From Aquatica leii (taxonomy: Eukaryota > Arthropoda > Insecta > Coleoptera > Lampyridae), in assembly GCA_035610365.1 (NCBI GenBank), contig CM069432.1:186233027-186297026 (forward strand): a stretch of 64,000 nt of DNA. Reading direction: 5' to 3'. Made by a program: the position numbers and the translations under genes. Positions 60,640 through 64,000 of this stretch are shown here, one piece after another (position 1 is the first letter of the stretch; each line of letters begins with the position of its first letter). Below the pieces are notes generated by a model. It ran no database searches and was not told the origin of the DNA. It worked only from the letters and a program-made list of their open reading frames with translations.

Positions 60640-62130
60640 AATATATTAATGTGTGTATTTCACTAATAGGACTGTTATTGTTTATGTCATTTTTTATTAT
60701 TTTGTTTGTTATGTTAATAATCTCTTTTGTATATTTATGAAAGTAAAGTTTTGGTATACTTGATGTGGCCGGGGCTAAGTCACATGTCTGGTTTTTCTTT
60801 GTAATAATATGTAACTTTCAATCTTTTTCGTTTCTTTTTGGATTATGTTACTGTCGTGGAGTATGGCAATATCCATATATGTTTTTGTATTTTATTGAGT
60901 AGTTATATCAGGTCTATTGCATATTATTGTTCTATCCGTTTGCAATATTTTACCCTAGAATAGTTTTTTCCAGAATACTTTTGTGTGTGTATGTGTAATA
61001 TGGTGTTTGTGTTTGTACTAAACCGTGTTTATGTGCAAGTGTTTAATGGATAATTTTTGCTGTTGTGTTGTGTCAATCGGTGTAGTCTGTTCGTGCTAGT
61101 AGTTTGCAATTTCCTGTAATGTGTTTTATTGTTTCTGGATATTGCTGACATTTTTAGCATGTGTTTGTTTCATTTCTGTGGTTTTTGGTGGCTATTACTC
61201 TGTCTTAGATGGCTAAGACAAATCGTTCTGTCGCCGGAAAAATTTGATCTGAGTTTAGCCTTTTGTATGACAGTTGCGTGTCTATGTGTGGGTTTTGCAT
61301 GTCATAGTAATTGCCGTGTAATGCTTTTGTTGCCTAAATGTTGTGTTTGTGAATGTCGTTTTGGTGTAGGTTGAGTGGAGTATATCTTTTTGTGGTTACT
61401 TGATGTGTAACGAGATGTTTTTGTTTATGAAAGATTTTTGAAAGTTTTGTATTTGTGTGTTGTATAGTGTTTGTAGATCTACGAGTTCTTTCTTCCTTTC
61501 CTGCGTATTATAATTCTTCTGATACATGAGTGTGTGCAGTTCTGTTAACTCAATTTAACTCTACCAGGTCCGTGTTCGACCATTTGACAACTGGAATTGC
61601 ATACGTGTTGACCGCTTTTATAATGTTTTTGGCGTTAAGGTTTGATTTAAGCACAAGTGTAAGTCTGTGCTTGTATTTCGTTTTTTTGCTTTTTTTTCTA
61701 TGTGCAGCATTTTGCATTTGTTGAAGTCAAATTTTATGCATCTGTATTGTGTAAATTCTTTTGTTACCTATGTGGGATAGAGTCAAATGCTTTCTTGTAA
61801 TTCATATAGCATGTGATAAAATTTTGTTGTTGCTTCTCTGTTCGTTTCATAATGACGCTCTATGATTACTTGCTCTTTGCATCCTTAACTGTTTTCTTGA
61901 CATCCGTTTTGTTCTATGTAAAAATGTGATTATCTATTATGTAATGATTGCTCTACATGTTTTTACAATGTCTTCTAGAAAAACGTGTTTTTTGTAATAA
62001 CATTTTGTCTATCAATTATTACTTTTATAGAGTAGGTATTTATAATTAGGCATTGCGCCATCTTTATATTGATTAATGCCATAAAATGCACGTATAACAT
62101 TTTTATTTATTTTGTTGTTCAATTTATCCG
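60640..62130 (-). mobile_element. R2/R4-like LINE remnant, RT to C-terminus
   Basis: Minus-strand translation gives GCKEQVII, then NYKKAFDSIPHR at about 61775-61825, the conserved DYKKAFDSVPHSW block of the RT with the first Asp changed to Asn. Downstream are NAKNIIKAVNTYAIPVVKWS, ALHGNYYDMQNPHIDTQLSY, ATERFVLAIDRVIATKN-like text with one stop, KCQQYPETIKHITGNCKLLA (the Cys/His knuckle) and ARTDYTD. This order matches R2/R4-type non-LTR elements. The YADD catalytic block is not found between the first block and the C-terminal part, so an internal deletion is likely. It is dead, with many stops. Confidence 0.7.
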
Positions 62131-64000
62131 TTTGCTGTTATTTTTTCAAAAACAACTTTAAGATTTAAAATCAAGTTGCAAAGTATAAAAAAAAATAAGT
62201 TCTACTTCTATAAACGCGTTTCTGCCCCACTAATTACTCACAATTCACAAAGCAATATAGGTTCCGCTATCTTCAAGACTTACCATTTAATTTTTTAAGT
62301 TTTCAGAATTATACAAACTACAGACATGAAGTCAATGCAATGTTTCCTGTTTATTTTTTTCGTGAATCTTTAGTAGGAGACTATGTAAGCAGTTTGCTCA
62401 AATGTTCAAAAAAGTAGCTTTTTTGTGACAGGGAGAAGATTTTTTGAGTACATTTATATCCGAGACCAAGACATTATTATTGCTTTTTTTAAATTATTAT
62501 GAATATATTTATAAATTTACATGGATTTAAGTAACTAAAAAGTTATCTTTAGTAAATGATTACATAGTTGCTTAAAATAAATCTTGAATAAATAACCTAG
62601 ACATACAGATAAAATTAAAATATAAACGAAAACACTATTTAGCAGTAAAAAACTTTCAATAAGTTACAAAAAAGTAAGAAAAAGTAAAATAATAAGAAAA
62701 CAACAAAACAAGTAAAAAAAAAATTCTTTGCTACCAATCTACTCTGTTTATATACAATGAAGAATGTTAGAAAACTGTATAAAAACTTAAAAACATATAT
62801 TTATATAAAGCAAAAAAAAAACAATAAAGATTAAAAAATTTATTAAATTATTACTTAAACAAATATAGATGTTATTCAATAAATGGGTAAATGACAAAAC
62901 TGAAGAAACACCCTTGTGCGGTGAAAATTTGTCTATTGAAAAAAACGTACAGTTTAACTATTTACTTAGTTTTTATCAATCTTAAAAACACTGTTGTCAC
63001 GGTATATTCAATTTTTTTAAATATTCTAGTGTAATGAATTTACTAAAATATGTCTAAAAACTGTAGAAATACATAGAGTACAATAAAATAGGAACGGATT
63101 GTCTGCAATTATTTTTGACAAATAAAAAATATTGGAATCACGGAATATGACAACCATTTAACAAATTTTTAATTTGTAATCAATCAGCCGATTGTATGGT
63201 TATGAAAACAACGCAGAATATATAGTGAAAAACCTAGATAGTTACCTACTACAAGAAAACTGAATATTAACATAACAACAACCAAATGTATAGAAGTAAA
63301 TAAAAAGAACAAAACAAAAAAATTAAGTAACATAAGTAAACAAATAAAAAACAACAAAATAGAAATATTAAAAAATTATCCTAGTTAAAAAAAAACCTCA
63401 CAAAAAACACATATCTAAAAATTTAACAAAAAAACATGGTATGGAAAAAAAAAGAATTATAAAAAAACAGTAGACATAATTAGAAAAAGCATGTAAAATA
63501 TCAAACATAAAACACGTTTAAAATAAAAAAGTTGAATCACAATTCGAATAAAAATTAGACACATTTCGTTGTATGTTCAAAAGTAGCATTAAAATATACA
63601 CAAAAAAGGGAAAGAAACGAGTTTGAAATTTTCTGAAATGACATTATTAAAAAAATAACGATAAAAAGCAATCAAAAAAGAAAAGTGACTATCCAAATGT
63701 AGGATGCAACAAAATTTGTAAAAGTCTAACTGTTACTGTTATACAAACTTTTAATATAATTTATTATTTTACTATAAATGCACTAATAATAAATCACATT
63801 TAATTAAAAACTACTAATTTAATTTTTTTAAATTAATTATTAGATTACTTAAAAACATGTTTTTAAGCGCTTAACTTTGTTTTTAAAAACAATAGATTGT
63901 TAATATTATCAAAAACAAACATTGCAATCATTTATTTTTGTTGCCAACAATTATTAAATAACTTGATTATGTGAAAAGTTTGTGGTTCTGTATGTAATTT
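62131..64000. other. AT-rich stretch with strong A-strand bias
   Basis: From about 62590 to 63700 the plus strand is markedly A-rich with few T runs. No open frame or LINE motif could be read in it. No other feature to the window end. Confidence 0.45.

Noticed and set aside
1-64000. CRISPR array, operon or bacterial gene cluster
   Set aside because: No regularly spaced repeats, no ribosome-binding sites or compact coding. Interrupted Ig exons and eukaryotic transposons show this is an animal genome.

Overview
The window is AT-rich eukaryotic DNA (I judge well under 35% G+C by eye, not counted) with no bacterial features. The only host coding sequence I can defend is two exons on the minus strand, 21144-21275 and 5374-5511. 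They join in phase and encode one complete immunoglobulin domain that resembles the second Ig domain of insect Fasciclin 2 / NCAM-type neural adhesion proteins. With the transposable-element (TE) families present, this points to an insect. I cannot name the species; a beetle or a similar TE-rich insect would fit.

Layout: 1-5373 is the intron or flank downstream of the second exon and holds RTE-like and Tc1-like fossils. 5512-21143 is a 15.6-kb intron. It holds a DETW-type IS630/Tc1 transposase fossil, an interrupted piggyBac fossil, a 5' LTR with a broken gag, a mariner-like fossil and an 852-bp short element with an 8-bp target-site duplication (TSD). 21276-64000 lies upstream of the gene's visible exons. 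It is either more intron or upstream flank and contains no second confident host gene. It holds foldback elements, a 1.8-kb hAT element with an intact TSD, three Penelope-like element (PLE) remnants, two more LTRs related to the one at 11.7 kb, a roughly 1-kb repeat family in four copies (37.4-44.9 kb), a pair of tRNA-like SINE-type repeats, and two R2/R4-like LINE fragments.

The best preserved TE is the PLE at 50.7-52.7 kb. It has a 5'-truncated reverse transcriptase (RT) with YVDD plus a GIY-YIG endonuclease. It is joined head-to-head to an inverted copy of its own 3' end, with a hammerhead-like motif in each arm, and it is flanked by a diverged direct duplication.

Nothing here looks like a new multi-gene system. 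The candidates for undescribed elements are the composite PLE, the 852-bp TSD-flanked element, two CpG-rich hairpins and the CRE-bearing four-copy repeat. All assignments come from reading translations and motifs by eye; no database search was possible.
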